Below are positions 47,413-58,641 of a DNA stretch of 64,000 nucleotides, in pieces (the stretch's first letter is position 1; each line of letters begins with the position of its first letter). The translations under genes were made by a program, and so were the position numbers. The notes under the pieces are model-generated. The model worked only from the letters and a program-made list of their open reading frames with translations. It was not told the origin of the DNA and did no database searches. The DNA comes from Microbacterium sp. 10M-3C3 (GTDB taxonomy: Bacteria > Actinomycetota > Actinomycetes > Actinomycetales > Microbacteriaceae). The stretch spans positions 2,046,001 through 2,110,000 of the forward strand of contig NZ_CP034245.1 of assembly GCF_003931875.1 (NCBI RefSeq), read 5' to 3'.

Positions 47413-47785
47413 CGGCCGACACCTCCATCACGCGGGGAGCTCCGAGCAGGCCCACCAGCGGCAGAGTCGTCCGCACCGTGACACGCACGCCGGGCGCGCC
47501 GGCCTCCGACGTTGCGGCGACCGAGACGTCGGACGCGTAGTCGGCACCCACCGTCCGCGTCACGATGTCGCGCGTGCGCTCTTCGCCGTCCTCGAGCGAC
47601 GTGTCGGCGAGGGCGGCGTGGAACGCCCCCTCCACGGCGGCGTCGTGCACGACGTTTCTCACGTAGACGGCGAGCCCGAGCTGGATCACCCCGAGCGTCA
47701 ACAGCGTGAGCACCCCGCCGACGAGCACGAACTCGACGGGGCTCGAGCCCCGCTCATCCGTGAGCGCAGCGGCGACGCGTCGCAT
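47387..47785 (-). CDS. TadE-family minor pseudopilin
   Basis: A 132-residue protein with DERGSSPVEFVLVGGVLTLL near the N-terminus, the TadE signature with its glutamate, one helix, and a small outer domain. The ATG at 47785 follows the pilin-like gene stop after 2 bp. Confidence 0.82.
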   Translation of the reverse strand: MRRVAAALTDERGSSPVEFVLVGGVLTLLTLGVIQLGLAVYVRNVVHDAAVEGAFHAALADTSLEDGEERTRDIVTRTVGADYASDVSVAATSEAGAPGVRVTVRTTLPLVGLLGAPRVMEVSADAPAESLD

Positions 47786-47787
47786 GC

Positions 47788-47979
47788 TCAGAACCCGGAC
47801 ACCCGCGCGATCGCCTGCTCGAACAGCTGGGCCAGCGCGGGCCCCGCGAGCGCCCAGATGACGACGACCAAGCCGGCCGTCATGAGGGTGATGAGCACCC
47901 ACCCCGGCACGTCGCCGCGCTCGTCGGCGAGGACATCGCCCCAGCGCGTGCGCAGCCGCTGCATCCGTTCGGTCCACAT
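47788..47979 (-). CDS. Pilin-like small membrane protein of the tad locus
   Basis: A 63-residue protein with one helix (VPGWVLITLMTAGLVVVIWALAG split here as a landmark from about residue 24 to 46). DERGDVPGW precedes the helix as in actinobacterial Flp-type or TadE-locus peptides, but the classic Flp glutamate-tyrosine pair is absent. It is the best candidate for the main pilin of this locus, or an extra assembly factor. Confidence 0.7.
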   Translation of the reverse strand: MWTERMQRLRTRWGDVLADERGDVPGWVLITLMTAGLVVVIWALAGPALAQLFEQAIARVSGF

Positions 47980-48004
47980 GTGCGTGCCTCCTTTCCTTTC
48001 GGCG

Positions 48005-48934
48005 TCAGCCGATTCCGAGTCGAAGCAGGAAGATGCCGGGGAAGACCGCGTAGAGCACGCTGAGCGGCAGGATCAGGAACACCAGCGGCAGCAGCATCAG
48101 GATCTCCTTGCGCCCGGCCTGCTCGATGAGCCCGCGCTTGGCGTCCTCGCGCGCATCGCCGGCCTGCGCGTGCAGCACCGCCGCAAGCGGCGCCCCGCGC
48201 TCGAGCGCCGCGACGAGATGGTCGAGCGCCCGCGTGAGCGGGACGACATCGAGGCGCCGCCCGAGGTCGGTGAGCGCCTCGGCGAGCGGCTGGCCGGTGC
48301 CCGTAGCGATGACGGCGGCGCGGATCTCGGCGGTCAGCTCGCCCGATCCGATCGCCCCGACGCGCCGCAGTGAGTCGAGGATCCCCTCGCCGGCCGACAT
48401 GCACAGCGCGACGAAGTCGAGCACGGTCGGCAGCTCCTCCTCGATGCGCCGAGTGCGGGCGCGGGCGGCATGCGTGAGCCGCGCATCCAAGACGAGCGCG
48501 CCCGCCGCGGCGAAGACCGGCGCCACGACCACCGTTGCGGGCGAGAAGGCGCCGAGAACAACGGATGCGACGACCACGAGCGCGCCGCACGCGAGGCCCG
48601 CGAGCGCCCACAGCAGCTGGCGCGCACGGAAGGTCGGGGCATCCATGTCCCATCCGGCTTGCGAAAGCCGGCGCGTCAGGGCATCGGAGGCGCCGAAGAG
48701 CCGCGCGACGCGGGCGATCGTCGCGTGCGCCGCCTCGCGGAGCGTCGGCAGCGGCGACGCCACCGGACCGAGGCCCTGCGGGTCGGCGATGTCGCGCACG
48801 TACGGCGCGATCCGGCGCACGAGCGGCGGCGCGCTCACGCGCGGCGCGAGCGACGCGAGGAGGCACACGCCGATGCCGAGCGCGGTCCCGAGCAGCACCG
48901 CGACGGCCGACTGAGTCAGCAGCGATGCGCTCAC
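48005..48934 (-). CDS. tadC: TadC-like inner-membrane platform protein
   Basis: A 309-residue protein of the type II secretion F family. The T2SSF domain (about 150 to 280) has LPTVLDFVALCMSAGEGILDSL, and hydrophobic segments flank it. The start is a GTG at 48934 that overlaps the tadB stop as GTGA. With TadB it forms the platform on which the ATPase works. Confidence 0.88.
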   Translation of the reverse strand: MSASLLTQSAVAVLLGTALGIGVCLLASLAPRVSAPPLVRRIAPYVRDIADPQGLGPVASPLPTLREAAHATIARVARLFGASDALTRRLSQAGWDMDAPTFRARQLLWALAGLACGALVVVASVVLGAFSPATVVVAPVFAAAGALVLDARLTHAARARTRRIEEELPTVLDFVALCMSAGEGILDSLRRVGAIGSGELTAEIRAAVIATGTGQPLAEALTDLGRRLDVVPLTRALDHLVAALERGAPLAAVLHAQAGDAREDAKRGLIEQAGRKEILMLLPLVFLILPLSVLYAVFPGIFLLRLGIG

Positions 48935-49791
48935 CCGAACCACCGCCGCGGCTCGGGCAGGCGGCCGATGCGCACCATGAGACGGAACGCGACGACCGAG
49001 ACCGCGGCACCGAAGACGATGAGCGCCATGCCCTCGGGGCTCGTGTACGCCGCTGCGCCCTCGGGACGCAACGACAGCAGCACGAGGATCACCCACGGCG
49101 CGACGACGCCGAGCACGGCGGCGCCGCGGATCCACGACTGCCGCGCCTCGACCTCGCCGCGCAGCGTCGCGTCGGCCCGCACCGACGCCGCCAGCGCCCG
49201 CAGCACCGTCGTGAGCTCCGTGCCGCCCACCTGACGCGCCATCCGCAGCGTCTCGATGATGCGGTCGGCGACGGGATCCGCGAGAGCGGCCTTCACGCGT
49301 TCGATGCTCGAGTCGAAGTGCCCCGACGCCTCGACGTCGCGCGCGAACGCCGCAAACGGCGGCCGAAGCGCCGCAGGCGCCGACACCGCGAGACTCGCGA
49401 CCGCGTCGGGCAGCGACATGCCGGCGCGCACCGACGCGATGAGGAGGTCGCACACGTCCGGCCACAGCGCGCGCCGCGACCGCAGCAGCCGGCTCCGGCG
49501 CGCGCGCAGCCACCCGAACGGCGCGAGCGCTCCGGCCGCCGCGGCCACGAGCGCGAAGGCGGCGACCCCGGTCACGAGCCACGCGATGGAGGCGGCGACG
49601 ACGCCGCATCCGGCCGCGATGATGACGATCACCCGCGGATGCACCGTGCCGAACCCGGCCGATTCGAGCAGGCGCACGAGCGGCCCGGTGCGCACGGTCG
49701 CGGCCGCGCGTCCGGCGCCGGCGGGCCACGCCCACGGCGCGACGGCGAGGAGGATCCCCGCCGCGAGCAGCGCGCCGAGAACGAGTGTCAT
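48931..49791 (-). CDS. tadB: TadB-like inner-membrane platform protein
   Basis: A 286-residue T2SSF-family protein with two N-terminal helices, the domain core ALWPDVCDLLIASVRAGMSLPDAVASL, and two C-terminal helices. Its start overlaps the ATPase stop as ATGA. Confidence 0.88.
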   Translation of the reverse strand: MTLVLGALLAAGILLAVAPWAWPAGAGRAAATVRTGPLVRLLESAGFGTVHPRVIVIIAAGCGVVAASIAWLVTGVAAFALVAAAAGALAPFGWLRARRSRLLRSRRALWPDVCDLLIASVRAGMSLPDAVASLAVSAPAALRPPFAAFARDVEASGHFDSSIERVKAALADPVADRIIETLRMARQVGGTELTTVLRALAASVRADATLRGEVEARQSWIRGAAVLGVVAPWVILVLLSLRPEGAAAYTSPEGMALIVFGAAVSVVAFRLMVRIGRLPEPRRWFG

Positions 49792-50945
49792 CGTCCGCTC
49801 CGGAACAGCAGCCGCACCTCGGGGGCATCACCGAGCACCCGGCCGGTGGGCTGCACGATCTCGGTGACGCGCCGGTGGCCGGACGCGTCGCGTTCGCAGT
49901 GCACGACGAGGTCGACCGAGCGCGCGACGGCCGCCGTGACGAAGGCCGGGTCGATGTTGCGACCGGCCAGCAGCGGCAGCGACGACAGCTTCACGAGCGC
50001 CTCGGGCGCGGAGTTGGCGTGGATGGTCGCCGCGCACGGCACACCCGTGTTGAGCGCGAGCACGAGGTCGAGCGCCTCGGCGTCGCGCACCTCGCCCACG
50101 ACGAGACGGTCGGGCCGCATGCGGAGCGCCTCCTTCACCAGTCGGCGCAGCGTCACCTCGCCCGTCCCCTCGAGGCTCGGCTGGCGGCCCTGCATCGCGA
50201 CGACGTCGGCCGCGTCGACGGCGAGCTCGAACGTCTCCTCGACGGTGACGATCCGCTGCGTCTCGGCGGCGGCCGTCACGAGGGCGCCCAGCAGCGTCGT
50301 CTTCCCCGCGTGGGTCGCACCCGACACGAGGACGCTCCGGCCCTCGCGCATCGCCGTCGCGAGCATCGTGCCCGCCTCGGGCGCGAGGGAGCCGGCCCGC
50401 ACGAGCGCGTCGAGGGTGCGGTGCGTCGGCAGGAACTTGCGGATGTTCACCGCCCAGTGCCGCCGCGTGATGTCGGGGATCACGACGTGCAGCCGCGAAC
50501 CGTCCGGCAGCGACGCGTCGACGAAGGGCTGGCTGACGTCCACGCGGCGACCGGAGGTGTGCAGCATCCGCTCGACGAGGTCGCGTACCGCGGCGTCGGT
50601 GAGCGTGAGCGGGACGCGCTCCGTGACGCCGCCTCGGGCGACGAACACGCGGTCGGGACCGTTCAGCCAGATCTCTTCGACGGTCGGGTCGTCGAGATAC
50701 GGCTGCAGCGGCCCGAAGCCCGACAGCTGCGCGAGCACGTCGCGCACCCACGCCGCCTCGTCGTCGACCGGCGCGAGCCCGCGCGCGAGCGCGAAGTCGT
50801 TGTGACGGCGCACCTCGCTGTGCACGATGCGCGCCGCCGCATCCGGGTCCCGCGTCGGATCGGTCTGCTCGGCCCGCAGCCGCTCGCGCACGCGCTCGGT
50901 CACCGCGGCGGAGGCGGCGACGAGCGGCGAACGGGCGGGATTCAC
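49788..50945 (-). CDS. tadA: TadA/CpaF-type secretion ATPase
   Basis: A 385-residue ATPase. The N-terminal domain has GFGPLQPYLDDPTVEEIWLN. Walker A is SGATHAGKTTLL (near residue 215), the Asp box is VTVEETFEL, Walker B is RPDRLVVGEVRDAEAL, and the His box is CAATIHANSAPEAL. The start is a GTG at 50945. It is the first gene of the operon. No tadZ/ssd-like gene or prepilin peptidase is next to it. Confidence 0.93.
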   Translation of the reverse strand: MNPARSPLVAASAAVTERVRERLRAEQTDPTRDPDAAARIVHSEVRRHNDFALARGLAPVDDEAAWVRDVLAQLSGFGPLQPYLDDPTVEEIWLNGPDRVFVARGGVTERVPLTLTDAAVRDLVERMLHTSGRRVDVSQPFVDASLPDGSRLHVVIPDITRRHWAVNIRKFLPTHRTLDALVRAGSLAPEAGTMLATAMREGRSVLVSGATHAGKTTLLGALVTAAAETQRIVTVEETFELAVDAADVVAMQGRQPSLEGTGEVTLRRLVKEALRMRPDRLVVGEVRDAEALDLVLALNTGVPCAATIHANSAPEALVKLSSLPLLAGRNIDPAFVTAAVARSVDLVVHCERDASGHRRVTEIVQPTGRVLGDAPEVRLLFRSGR

Positions 50946-51029
50946 GCGGGAATCCTCGCAAAAGGCCTCATCGCGCCGCGGAAGTTCTCCACAGCGCGCG
51001 ATCCGCAGGAGGACGACGGATGCGGCGGC

Positions 51030-51956
51030 TCAGAACGGCAGCAGCGGGTCGACCGCGATCGCCACGAACAGCAGCGTGAGGTACGTGATCGACGCGTGGA
51101 ACACGCGCATGGGCCGCGGCTCGGTGCCGCGCACGGCGCGGTTGTACAGGCGGTGCGACTCGTAGATGAACCAGCCGCCGAACACGAGCGCGGACACGAT
51201 GTAGACGACGCCCATACCCGCGACCGGGATGAGCAGCAGCGAGCACGCGACGGTCGCCCACGCGTAGAGGATGACCTGCAGGCCCACCTGCGAGCCGCTG
51301 CGGGTGGCGCCGAGCATCGGCACGTCGACCTCGTCGTACTGCGCGGCGTACTTCATCGACAGCGGCCAGTAGTGCGGCGGCGTCCACAGGAACACCAGCG
51401 CGAAGAGGATGAACGCCGACCAGCTGAGCGAGCCCGTGACGGCCGACCAGCCGATGAGCACCGGGAAGCATCCGGCGATGCCGCCCCACACGATGTTCTG
51501 CTCGGTGCGGCGCTTGAGGATCATCGTGTAGATGACGACGTAGAAGAAGATCGCCGCCGCCGACAGCGCCGCGGCCACCCAGTTGGTCGTCAGCCACAGC
51601 CACACCGTCGAGACGACCGCGAGCGTCCACGCGAACACGAGCGCGCCGCGCGGCGAGACCTCGCCGGTCACGAGCGGGCGGTTCTCGGTGCGCTGCATGT
51701 GCGCGTCGATGTCGCGGTCGAGGTACATGTTGAACGCGGCGGCGGAGCCGGCGCTCATCGAGCCGCCCACGACGGTCGCGAGCACGAGCCACAGGTTCGG
51801 CAGGCCGTTCTGGGCGAGGATCATGACCGGAACCGTGGTCACCAGCAGCAGCTCGAGCACGCGCGGCTTGGTGAGGGCGACGTACGCGCGCACCGTGCGG
51901 CCGAGGGAGGAACCCGTCGAAGGCGCAGAGGCGGCCGACGTCGTCGAGATGTCCAT
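51030..51956 (-). CDS. ctaB: Protoheme IX farnesyltransferase
   Basis: A 308-residue UbiA-family prenyltransferase that makes heme O from heme B for cytochrome oxidase. The two aspartate motifs are [15 protein letters not shown] (N-x-x-x-D-x-x-x-D) and YDEVDVPML. Eight or nine hydrophobic segments are visible. The ATG at 51956 is chosen because the upstream extension has no membrane or family sequence. It is divergent from tkt, a common actinobacterial layout. Confidence 0.95.
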   Translation of the reverse strand: MDISTTSAASAPSTGSSLGRTVRAYVALTKPRVLELLLVTTVPVMILAQNGLPNLWLVLATVVGGSMSAGSAAAFNMYLDRDIDAHMQRTENRPLVTGEVSPRGALVFAWTLAVVSTVWLWLTTNWVAAALSAAAIFFYVVIYTMILKRRTEQNIVWGGIAGCFPVLIGWSAVTGSLSWSAFILFALVFLWTPPHYWPLSMKYAAQYDEVDVPMLGATRSGSQVGLQVILYAWATVACSLLLIPVAGMGVVYIVSALVFGGWFIYESHRLYNRAVRGTEPRPMRVFHASITYLTLLFVAIAVDPLLPF

Positions 51957-52208
51957 CGTCCCCCGCTGTCGTGCCCGTTCCGGTCCGTCCCAGTCTAGGC
52001 CATCGCCCGCGGCGGGCCTGCCGGGGCAGAGATGTCCGCGGCCCATGCGACACCGTGTGACGCACGGGCGTCAAGGCCGGTCCGTGCGTATGGGCTGCTT
52101 CGCTATGCTCGAGATACACGCGCCCCCAGCGCATTTCCCCTGACCTTCGTGGGTTCGAGCCCGCGTCCCGAAGTGCGGCTGGGCGCAGGGATCGAGAAAG
52201 GCGACCGG
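51957..52208. promoter_or_regulatory. Divergent ctaB/tkt promoter region
   Basis: 252 bp without a supported gene. It must hold promoters for ctaB and for the pentose-phosphate operon. TATGCT at 52104 to 52109 is a fair -10 box for tkt, leaving a leader of about 90 bases. No clear operator palindrome was seen. Confidence 0.4.
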
Positions 52209-54305
52209 GTGTCGGACTTGCAGTGGGATGAGATCGATCGGCGAGCGGTGGACACCGCCCGCATCCTCGCGGCGGATGCCGTGGAGAAGGTGGGCAACGG
52301 CCATCCCGGCACGGCCATGAGCCTCGCGCCGGCCGCCTACCTCCTCTACCAGCGCGTGCTGCGGCACGATCCGGCCGACCCGCACTGGCCGGGCCGCGAC
52401 CGCTTCATCCTGTCGGCCGGCCACTCGTCGCTCACGCAGTACGTGCAGCTGTACCTCGGCGGCTTCGGTCTCGAGCTGAAGGACCTCGAGGAGCTGCGCA
52501 CGTGGGGCTCGCTCACCCCAGGCCACCCCGAGTACGGCCACACCAAGGGCGTCGAGATCACGACCGGCCCGCTCGGCCAGGGTCTCGCCTCCTCGGTCGG
52601 CTTCGCGTACGCGGCACGCTACGAGCGCGGCCTGTTCGACCCGGAGGCGCCGGAGGGCGAGAGCCCCTTCGACCACCACATCTACGTCATCGCGTCCGAC
52701 GGCGACCTGGAAGAGGGCGTCACGAGCGAGGCCTCGTCGCTCGCGGGACACCAGAACCTCGGCAACCTCGTCGTCATCTACGACTCGAACCAGATCTCGA
52801 TCGAGGACGACACCAACGTCGCCTTCACCGAGGACGTCGCAAAGCGCTACGAGGCGTACGGCTGGCACGTCCAGACCGTCGACTGGAAGAAGACCGGTCA
52901 GTACGTCGAGGACGTGCAGGAGCTGTACTCGGCGATCGAGGCCGCGAAGGGCGAGACCTCGCGTCCGTCGATCATCATCCTCAAGACGATCATCGGCTGG
53001 CCCTCCCCCGGCAAGCAGAACACCGGCAAGATCCACGGATCGGCCCTCGGCGCCGACGAGCTGCGCGCGGTCAAGGAGGTGCTCGGCTTCGACCCGGAGA
53101 AGAACTTCGCCGTCGCCGACGATGTGATCGCGCACACGCGTGCGCTCGTCGAGCGCGGCGAGGCCGAGAAGGCCGCGTGGCAGGAGAAGTTCGACGCGTG
53201 GGCCGCCGCGAACCCCGAGCGCAAGGCGCTGTGGGACCGCCTGCAGGCGCGCGAGCTCCCGGCCGACGTCGCCGACGCGCTGCCCGCGTTCGAGTCCGGC
53301 AAGGACGTCTCCACGCGCGCCGCATCCGGTGTCGTCATCAACGCCCTCGCCGCCGAGCTCCCCGAGCTGTGGGGCGGATCGGCCGACCTCGCCGAGTCGA
53401 ACCTGACCACGATCAAGGACGCCGCGTCGTTCCTGCCCGAGGAGTGGTCGACGCACGAGTGGTCGGGCGACCCCTACGGCCGCGTGCTGCACTTCGGCAT
53501 CCGCGAGCACGCGATGGGCTCGATCATCAACGGCATCGTGCTGCACGGCCCCACCCGCGCGTTCGGCGGCACGTTCCTCATCTTCAGCGACTACATGCGC
53601 CCGCCGGTCCGCCTCGCGGCGCTCATGAACATCCCGTCGCTGTTCGTGTGGACGCACGACTCCATCGCCCTCGGCGAAGACGGCCCGACGCACCAGCCGA
53701 TCGAGCAACTCGCCGCGCTGCGCGCCATCCCGAACTTCACGCTCGTGCGCCCGGCCGACGCCAACGAGACCGCCGTCGTGTGGCTCGAGCTGCTGCGCCG
53801 TCACGCAGGCCCCGCGGGTCTCGCGCTGACGCGCCAGAACATCCCCGTCTTCGCCCGCGGCGAGGGCGAGGCCTCCGGCGACGAGTTCGCGTCGGCCGCG
53901 GGCGCGGCGAAGGGCGCGTACGTCCTGGCCGAGGCTCCCGGCGGCGCGCCCGACGTGATCCTCATCGGCACGGGCTCCGAGGTGCAGCTGGCCGTGGCCG
54001 CGCGCGAGACGCTCGCCGCCGAGGGCGTGAACGCCCGCGTCGTGTCCGCGCCGTCGCTCGAGTGGTTCGCCGAGCAGGACGAGGCGTACCGCGAGTCGGT
54101 GCTGCCGTCGTCGGTGAAGGCGCGCGTGTCGGTCGAGGCGGGCATCGCCCTGCCGTGGCGCGGCATCGTCGGCGACAACGGCCGCTCGGTCTCGATCGAG
54201 CACTTCGGTGCGTCGGCCGACTACAAGACGCTGTTCGAGAAGTTCGGCATCACCGCCCAGGCGGTCGTCGATGCCGCCCGCGAGTCGCTCGCCGCGACCC
54301 GCTGA
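52209..54305 (+). CDS. tkt: Transketolase
   Basis: A 698-residue ThDP enzyme that moves two-carbon units in the non-oxidative pentose-phosphate pathway. [13 protein letters not shown] at the N-terminus, the ThDP/Mg motif [20 protein letters not shown] with the following asparagine (YDSNQIS), the catalytic glutamate in [13 protein letters not shown], and the [17 protein letters not shown] loop are all present. The start is the GTG at 52209 with AAAGGCGA upstream. First gene of a six-gene plus-strand operon. Confidence 0.96.
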   Translation: MSDLQWDEIDRRAVDTARILAADAVEKVGNGHPGTAMSLAPAAYLLYQRVLRHDPADPHWPGRDRFILSAGHSSLTQYVQLYLGGFGLELKDLEELRTWGSLTPGHPEYGHTKGVEITTGPLGQGLASSVGFAYAARYERGLFDPEAPEGESPFDHHIYVIASDGDLEEGVTSEASSLAGHQNLGNLVVIYDSNQISIEDDTNVAFTEDVAKRYEAYGWHVQTVDWKKTGQYVEDVQELYSAIEAAKGETSRPSIIILKTIIGWPSPGKQNTGKIHGSALGADELRAVKEVLGFDPEKNFAVADDVIAHTRALVERGEAEKAAWQEKFDAWAAANPERKALWDRLQARELPADVADALPAFESGKDVSTRAASGVVINALAAELPELWGGSADLAESNLTTIKDAASFLPEEWSTHEWSGDPYGRVLHFGIREHAMGSIINGIVLHGPTRAFGGTFLIFSDYMRPPVRLAALMNIPSLFVWTHDSIALGEDGPTHQPIEQLAALRAIPNFTLVRPADANETAVVWLELLRRHAGPAGLALTRQNIPVFARGEGEASGDEFASAAGAAKGAYVLAEAPGGAPDVILIGTGSEVQLAVAARETLAAEGVNARVVSAPSLEWFAEQDEAYRESVLPSSVKARVSVEAGIALPWRGIVGDNGRSVSIEHFGASADYKTLFEKFGITAQAVVDAARESLAATR

Positions 54306-54327
54306 GATCACGGATCCGAGGAGAATC

Positions 54328-55464
54328 ATGAGCACCCCCACTGAAGACCTCGTCGCCGCGGGCGTCAGCATCTGGCTGGACGACCTGTCGCGCGAGCGCA
54401 TCCAGACCGGCAACCTCGCCGACCTCATCGCCACGCGCAACGTCAGCGGCGTGACCACGAACCCCACGATCTTCGCGGGCGCGCTCGCGAAGGGCGAGGC
54501 GTACGAAGCGCAGGTGCGCGAGCTGGCGGCGCAGGGCGTCGACACGGATGCCGCGATCTTCCAGATCACGACCGACGACGTGCGCGACGCGTGCGACATC
54601 TTCCAGCCCGTGTTCGCGGCCACCGGCGGCGTCGACGGCCGCGTGTCGATCGAGGTCTCCCCCGACCTCGCCAACGACACCGAGGGCACGATCGCCCAGG
54701 CCAAGGATCTGGCGGCGCGCGTCGGCCGCGACAACGTCCTCATCAAGATCCCGGCGACCAAGGCGGGCCTGCCCGCCATCACCGAGGTCATCGGCGCGGG
54801 CATCTCGGTCAACGTCACGCTGATCTTCAGCCTCGAGCGCTACGCCGAGGTCATCGACGCGTACCTCGCTGGTGTCGAGAAGGCGCAGGCGGCCGGGCAC
54901 GACGTGTCGACCCTGCAGTCGGTCGCGTCGTTCTTCGTCTCGCGCGTGGACACCGAGGTCGACAAGCGCCTCGCCGCGATCGGCAGCGACGAGGCGGCGG
55001 CCCTCAAGGGCAAGGCCGGCATCGCGAACGCGCGCCTGGCGTACGAGCTGTTCGAGCAGAAGTTCGCCGAGCCGCGCGCCACGAGCCTCGTCGAGGCCGG
55101 CGCCACGGTGCAGCGTCCGCTGTGGGCCTCGACCGGCGTCAAGGACCCGGCCCTGCCCGACACGCTCTACGTCACCGAGCTCGTCGCCCCGGGCGTCGTG
55201 AACACGATGCCCGAGAAGACGCTGCAGGCGACCTTCGACCACGGCGTCGTGACCGGCGACACCGTCACCGGTGCATACGACGAGGCGCGCGAGGTGTTCG
55301 CACAGCTCGCCGCCGTCGGCGTCGACTTCGCCGATGTCACGCAGGTGCTCGAGGACGAGGGCGTCGAGAAGTTCATCGCCTCGTGGCACGAGCTGCAGGA
55401 CACCGTCACGCAGGCGCTGCAGGCGGGCACGACCGACGCGGCCACGGCACCGGCGGACGCGTGA
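54328..55464 (+). CDS. tal: Transaldolase
   Basis: A 378-residue class I aldolase-type enzyme that moves three-carbon units. The Schiff-base lysine is in [17 protein letters not shown] (near residue 140). [12 protein letters not shown] and [13 protein letters not shown] are typical of the longer actinobacterial form. The ATG at 54328 has GAGGAG upstream; the tkt stop is 22 bp before. The end overlaps pgi as GTGA. Confidence 0.96.
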   Translation: MSTPTEDLVAAGVSIWLDDLSRERIQTGNLADLIATRNVSGVTTNPTIFAGALAKGEAYEAQVRELAAQGVDTDAAIFQITTDDVRDACDIFQPVFAATGGVDGRVSIEVSPDLANDTEGTIAQAKDLAARVGRDNVLIKIPATKAGLPAITEVIGAGISVNVTLIFSLERYAEVIDAYLAGVEKAQAAGHDVSTLQSVASFFVSRVDTEVDKRLAAIGSDEAAALKGKAGIANARLAYELFEQKFAEPRATSLVEAGATVQRPLWASTGVKDPALPDTLYVTELVAPGVVNTMPEKTLQATFDHGVVTGDTVTGAYDEAREVFAQLAAVGVDFADVTQVLEDEGVEKFIASWHELQDTVTQALQAGTTDAATAPADA

Positions 55465-57080
55465 GCTTCGGCATCCACGTCTCGGGCCACCCCCGGGAGC
55501 TCGTCGAGACGACGGTGCCGGCCCTGGCCGCATCCCTCATCGCGTCGGGCATCACGGCGCAGGACGCGTCGCTGTGGGGTCCGGCGGCCGAGGCCGAGGC
55601 GGGCCGGCGTCTGGGATGGGTGCAGGCCGTGTCGGTCTCGCGCCCACTCGTGCCCGAGATCGAGCGCCTCCGCGCCGAACTCGTCGAGCGCGGGCTCACG
55701 CGCATCGTGCTGGCCGGCATGGGCGGCTCGTCGCTCGCGCCCGAGGTGATCGCGCGGACGGCGGGCGTGCCGCTCGTCGTCCTCGACGCCACGGCCCCCG
55801 GTCAGGTGCTCGCCGCGATCGACGGCGACGCCGAATCGGGCGGCCTCGACCGCACCGTGCTCGTGGTGTCGTCGAAGTCCGGCTCGACGGTCGAGACGGA
55901 TGCCGTCCGCCGCGCCTTCGAGGCCGCGTTCCGTGACGTCGGCATCGACCCGGCCGAGCGCATCGTCGTCGTGACCGACCCGGGTTCACCCCTCGAGGAA
56001 TCCGCGCGCGCCGCGGGCTACCGCGTGTTCCTCGCCGATCCGACGGTCGGCGGCCGCTACTCGGCGCTGACGGCGTTCGGGCTCGTCCCCGCGGGACTCG
56101 CGGGCGTCGATCTCACCGAGCTGCTGGACGAAGCGGATGCGACGCTCCTCGAGGTCGCCGTCGACTCGCCCGAGAACCCGGCGCTCACCCTCGCCGCGGC
56201 GATCGCGGGCGGCGACCCGCGCCGCGACAAGCTCGGGCTCGTGGCCGACGGCACCCACATCGAGGGCCTCCCCGACTGGATCGAGCAGCTCATCGCGGAG
56301 TCGACCGGCAAGGACGGCACCGGCATCCTGCCGGTCGTCCTCCTGCCCGTCTCGCCCGAGCTGGAGACCCGCCCGGAAGACCTCCAGATCGTCCGGTTCG
56401 TCGACGACGCCAAGCGCTTCCACCTGTTCGAGCACCACGAGGGCGAAATCCTCGTGAGCGGCTCGCTCGCCGCCCAGTTCGTGGTGTGGGAGTACGCCAC
56501 CGCGATCGCGGGACGATTGCTCGGCATCGACCCGTTCGATCAGCCCGACGTCGAGTCGGCCAAGACCGCGACGCGAGCCCTGCTGGAGAGCCGTCCCGAG
56601 CCGGCGGCGCCCGCGTTCACGGCGGACGGCGTCGACGTGCGCGTGAGCGACCCGTCGCTCGCCGCGTCCGGCACCCTTGCCGGCGTCCTGGATGCCCTGT
56701 GGGCGACGCTCCCCGCCGACGGCTACGTGGCGGTGCAGGCCTACGTCGACCGCGTCGCGGCGCCGCAGCTCGCGGGCATCCGCGAGCTCATCGCCGCCGA
56801 CGCGGGACGTCCGGTGACCTTCGGCTGGGGCCCGCGCTTCCTGCACTCGACCGGGCAGTTCCACAAGGGCGGGCCGCGCACGGGCGTGTTCCTGCAGATC
56901 GTCGAGCACTCCGAGGTCGACCTGGAGATCCCGGGCCTGCCGTTCACGTTCGGCCAGCTGCTGCGGGCTCAGGCGGCCGGGGACGCGAGCGTCCTCGCCG
57001 CCCACGGCCGCCCTGTCGTGACGCTCACGCTCACCGACCCCGCAGCCGACGTGCTGTCCCTGTTCGAGGCCGCCCAGTGA
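55461..57080 (+). CDS. pgi: Glucose-6-phosphate isomerase
   Basis: A 539-residue isomerase between glucose 6-phosphate and fructose 6-phosphate. The SIS-type phosphate loop [15 protein letters not shown] is near residue 140. This is the actinobacterial form that lies in pentose-phosphate operons. The C-terminal [18 protein letters not shown] contains the catalytic lysine region. The start is a GTG that overlaps tal. Confidence 0.92.
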   Translation: MSFGIHVSGHPRELVETTVPALAASLIASGITAQDASLWGPAAEAEAGRRLGWVQAVSVSRPLVPEIERLRAELVERGLTRIVLAGMGGSSLAPEVIARTAGVPLVVLDATAPGQVLAAIDGDAESGGLDRTVLVVSSKSGSTVETDAVRRAFEAAFRDVGIDPAERIVVVTDPGSPLEESARAAGYRVFLADPTVGGRYSALTAFGLVPAGLAGVDLTELLDEADATLLEVAVDSPENPALTLAAAIAGGDPRRDKLGLVADGTHIEGLPDWIEQLIAESTGKDGTGILPVVLLPVSPELETRPEDLQIVRFVDDAKRFHLFEHHEGEILVSGSLAAQFVVWEYATAIAGRLLGIDPFDQPDVESAKTATRALLESRPEPAAPAFTADGVDVRVSDPSLAASGTLAGVLDALWATLPADGYVAVQAYVDRVAAPQLAGIRELIAADAGRPVTFGWGPRFLHSTGQFHKGGPRTGVFLQIVEHSEVDLEIPGLPFTFGQLLRAQAAGDASVLAAHGRPVVTLTLTDPAADVLSLFEAAQ

Positions 57081-57090
57081 GGAGAACGCA

Positions 57091-58641
57091 ATGACGGTCG
57101 AGATCTCGCGCGGACACAATCCGCTGCGCGACCCCGAGGATCGGCGCCTGAGCCGCATCGCCGGCCCCAGCGCCCTCGTGATCTTCGGCGTGACGGGCGA
57201 CCTGTCGCGCAAGAAGCTCATGCCGGCCGTGTACGACCTGGCCAACCGCGGTCTGCTGCCGCCCGGGTTCGCGCTCGTCGGCTTCGCGCGCCGCGATTGG
57301 GAGGACCAGGACTTCGCGAAGGTCGTGTACGACGCGGTCAAGCAGAACGCGCGCACCGAGTTCCGCGAGGAGACGTGGCAGGAGCTGCTCGAGGGCATCC
57401 GCTTCGTGCCGGGCGAGTTCGACGACCCCGAGGCGTTCCGTCGTCTGCGCGAGACGGTCGAGAAGCTCGACGTCGAGCGCGGGACGATGGGCAACCACGC
57501 GTACTACCTCTCGATCCCGCCGAAGGCCTTCCCCGTCGTGACGCAGCAGCTGAAGGCGTCCGGGCTCGTCGGCGACGCGGCCGACGACGACACCGGCTGG
57601 CGCCGCGTCGTCATCGAGAAGCCGTTCGGCCACGACCTCGCCTCGGCCCGCGAGCTGAACGCGGCCCTCGAGAGCGCGTTCCCGCCCGACTCGATCTTCC
57701 GCATCGACCACTACCTCGGCAAGGAGACGGTCCAGAACATCCTGGCGCTGCGCTTCGCGAACGAGCTGTACGAGCCGCTGTGGAACCGCAACTACGTCGA
57801 CCACGTGCAGATCACGATGGCCGAGGACATCGGCGTCGGCGGGCGTGCCGGGTACTACGACGGCATCGGCGCGGCGCGCGACGTCATCCAGAACCACCTG
57901 CTGCAGCTCATGGCCCTCACCGCCATGGAGGAGCCGATCAGCTTCAACGCGCGCGACCTGCGCGCCGAGAAGGAGAAGGTGCTCGCCGCCGTGCGGCTCC
58001 CGGAGGATCTGTCGCTCGCGACCGCTCGGGGCCAGTACGCCGGCGGCTGGCAGGGCGGCGAGAAGGTCACCGGCTTCCTCGAGGAAGACGGCATGGACCC
58101 GCACTCGACGACCGAGACCTTCGCCGCCGTGAAGCTCGAGGTGAACACGCGGCGGTGGGCGGATGTGCCGTTCTACCTCCGCACCGGCAAGCGCCTCGGC
58201 CGCCGAGTCACGGAGGTCGCGGTCGTGTTCAAGCGGGCGCCGCAGCTGCTGTTCTCGCGCAGCCAGACGGAGGAGCTCGGCCAGAACGCGCTCGTGATCC
58301 GCGTGCAGCCCGACGAGGGCGTCACGATCCGCTTCGGCTCGAAGGTGCCCGGTGACGGCACGCAGGTGCGCGACGTCACGATGGACTTCGGCTACGGTCA
58401 CGCCTTCACTGAGGCGAGCCCCGAGGCCTACGAGCGCCTCATCCTCGACGTGCTGCTCGGCGACCCGCCGCTGTTCCCGCGGCACGAGGAGGTCGAGCTC
58501 AGCTGGAAGATCCTCGACCCCATCGAGCGATTCTGGGCCGAGCAGGGCGGCCCGCTCGAGCAGTACTCCCCCGGGTCATGGGGCCCCGCCTCGGCGGACG
58601 AGCTCCTCGCCCGCGACGGACGCACCTGGAGGCGGCCATGA
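57091..58641 (+). CDS. zwf: Glucose-6-phosphate 1-dehydrogenase
   Basis: A 516-residue NADP enzyme that starts the oxidative pentose-phosphate pathway. The nucleotide loop is [17 protein letters not shown], and the active-site sequence [15 protein letters not shown] is near residue 210. The GAGGAG site is at normal spacing and pgi ends 10 bp before. The end overlaps opcA as ATGA. Confidence 0.97.
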   Translation: MTVEISRGHNPLRDPEDRRLSRIAGPSALVIFGVTGDLSRKKLMPAVYDLANRGLLPPGFALVGFARRDWEDQDFAKVVYDAVKQNARTEFREETWQELLEGIRFVPGEFDDPEAFRRLRETVEKLDVERGTMGNHAYYLSIPPKAFPVVTQQLKASGLVGDAADDDTGWRRVVIEKPFGHDLASARELNAALESAFPPDSIFRIDHYLGKETVQNILALRFANELYEPLWNRNYVDHVQITMAEDIGVGGRAGYYDGIGAARDVIQNHLLQLMALTAMEEPISFNARDLRAEKEKVLAAVRLPEDLSLATARGQYAGGWQGGEKVTGFLEEDGMDPHSTTETFAAVKLEVNTRRWADVPFYLRTGKRLGRRVTEVAVVFKRAPQLLFSRSQTEELGQNALVIRVQPDEGVTIRFGSKVPGDGTQVRDVTMDFGYGHAFTEASPEAYERLILDVLLGDPPLFPRHEEVELSWKILDPIERFWAEQGGPLEQYSPGSWGPASADELLARDGRTWRRP

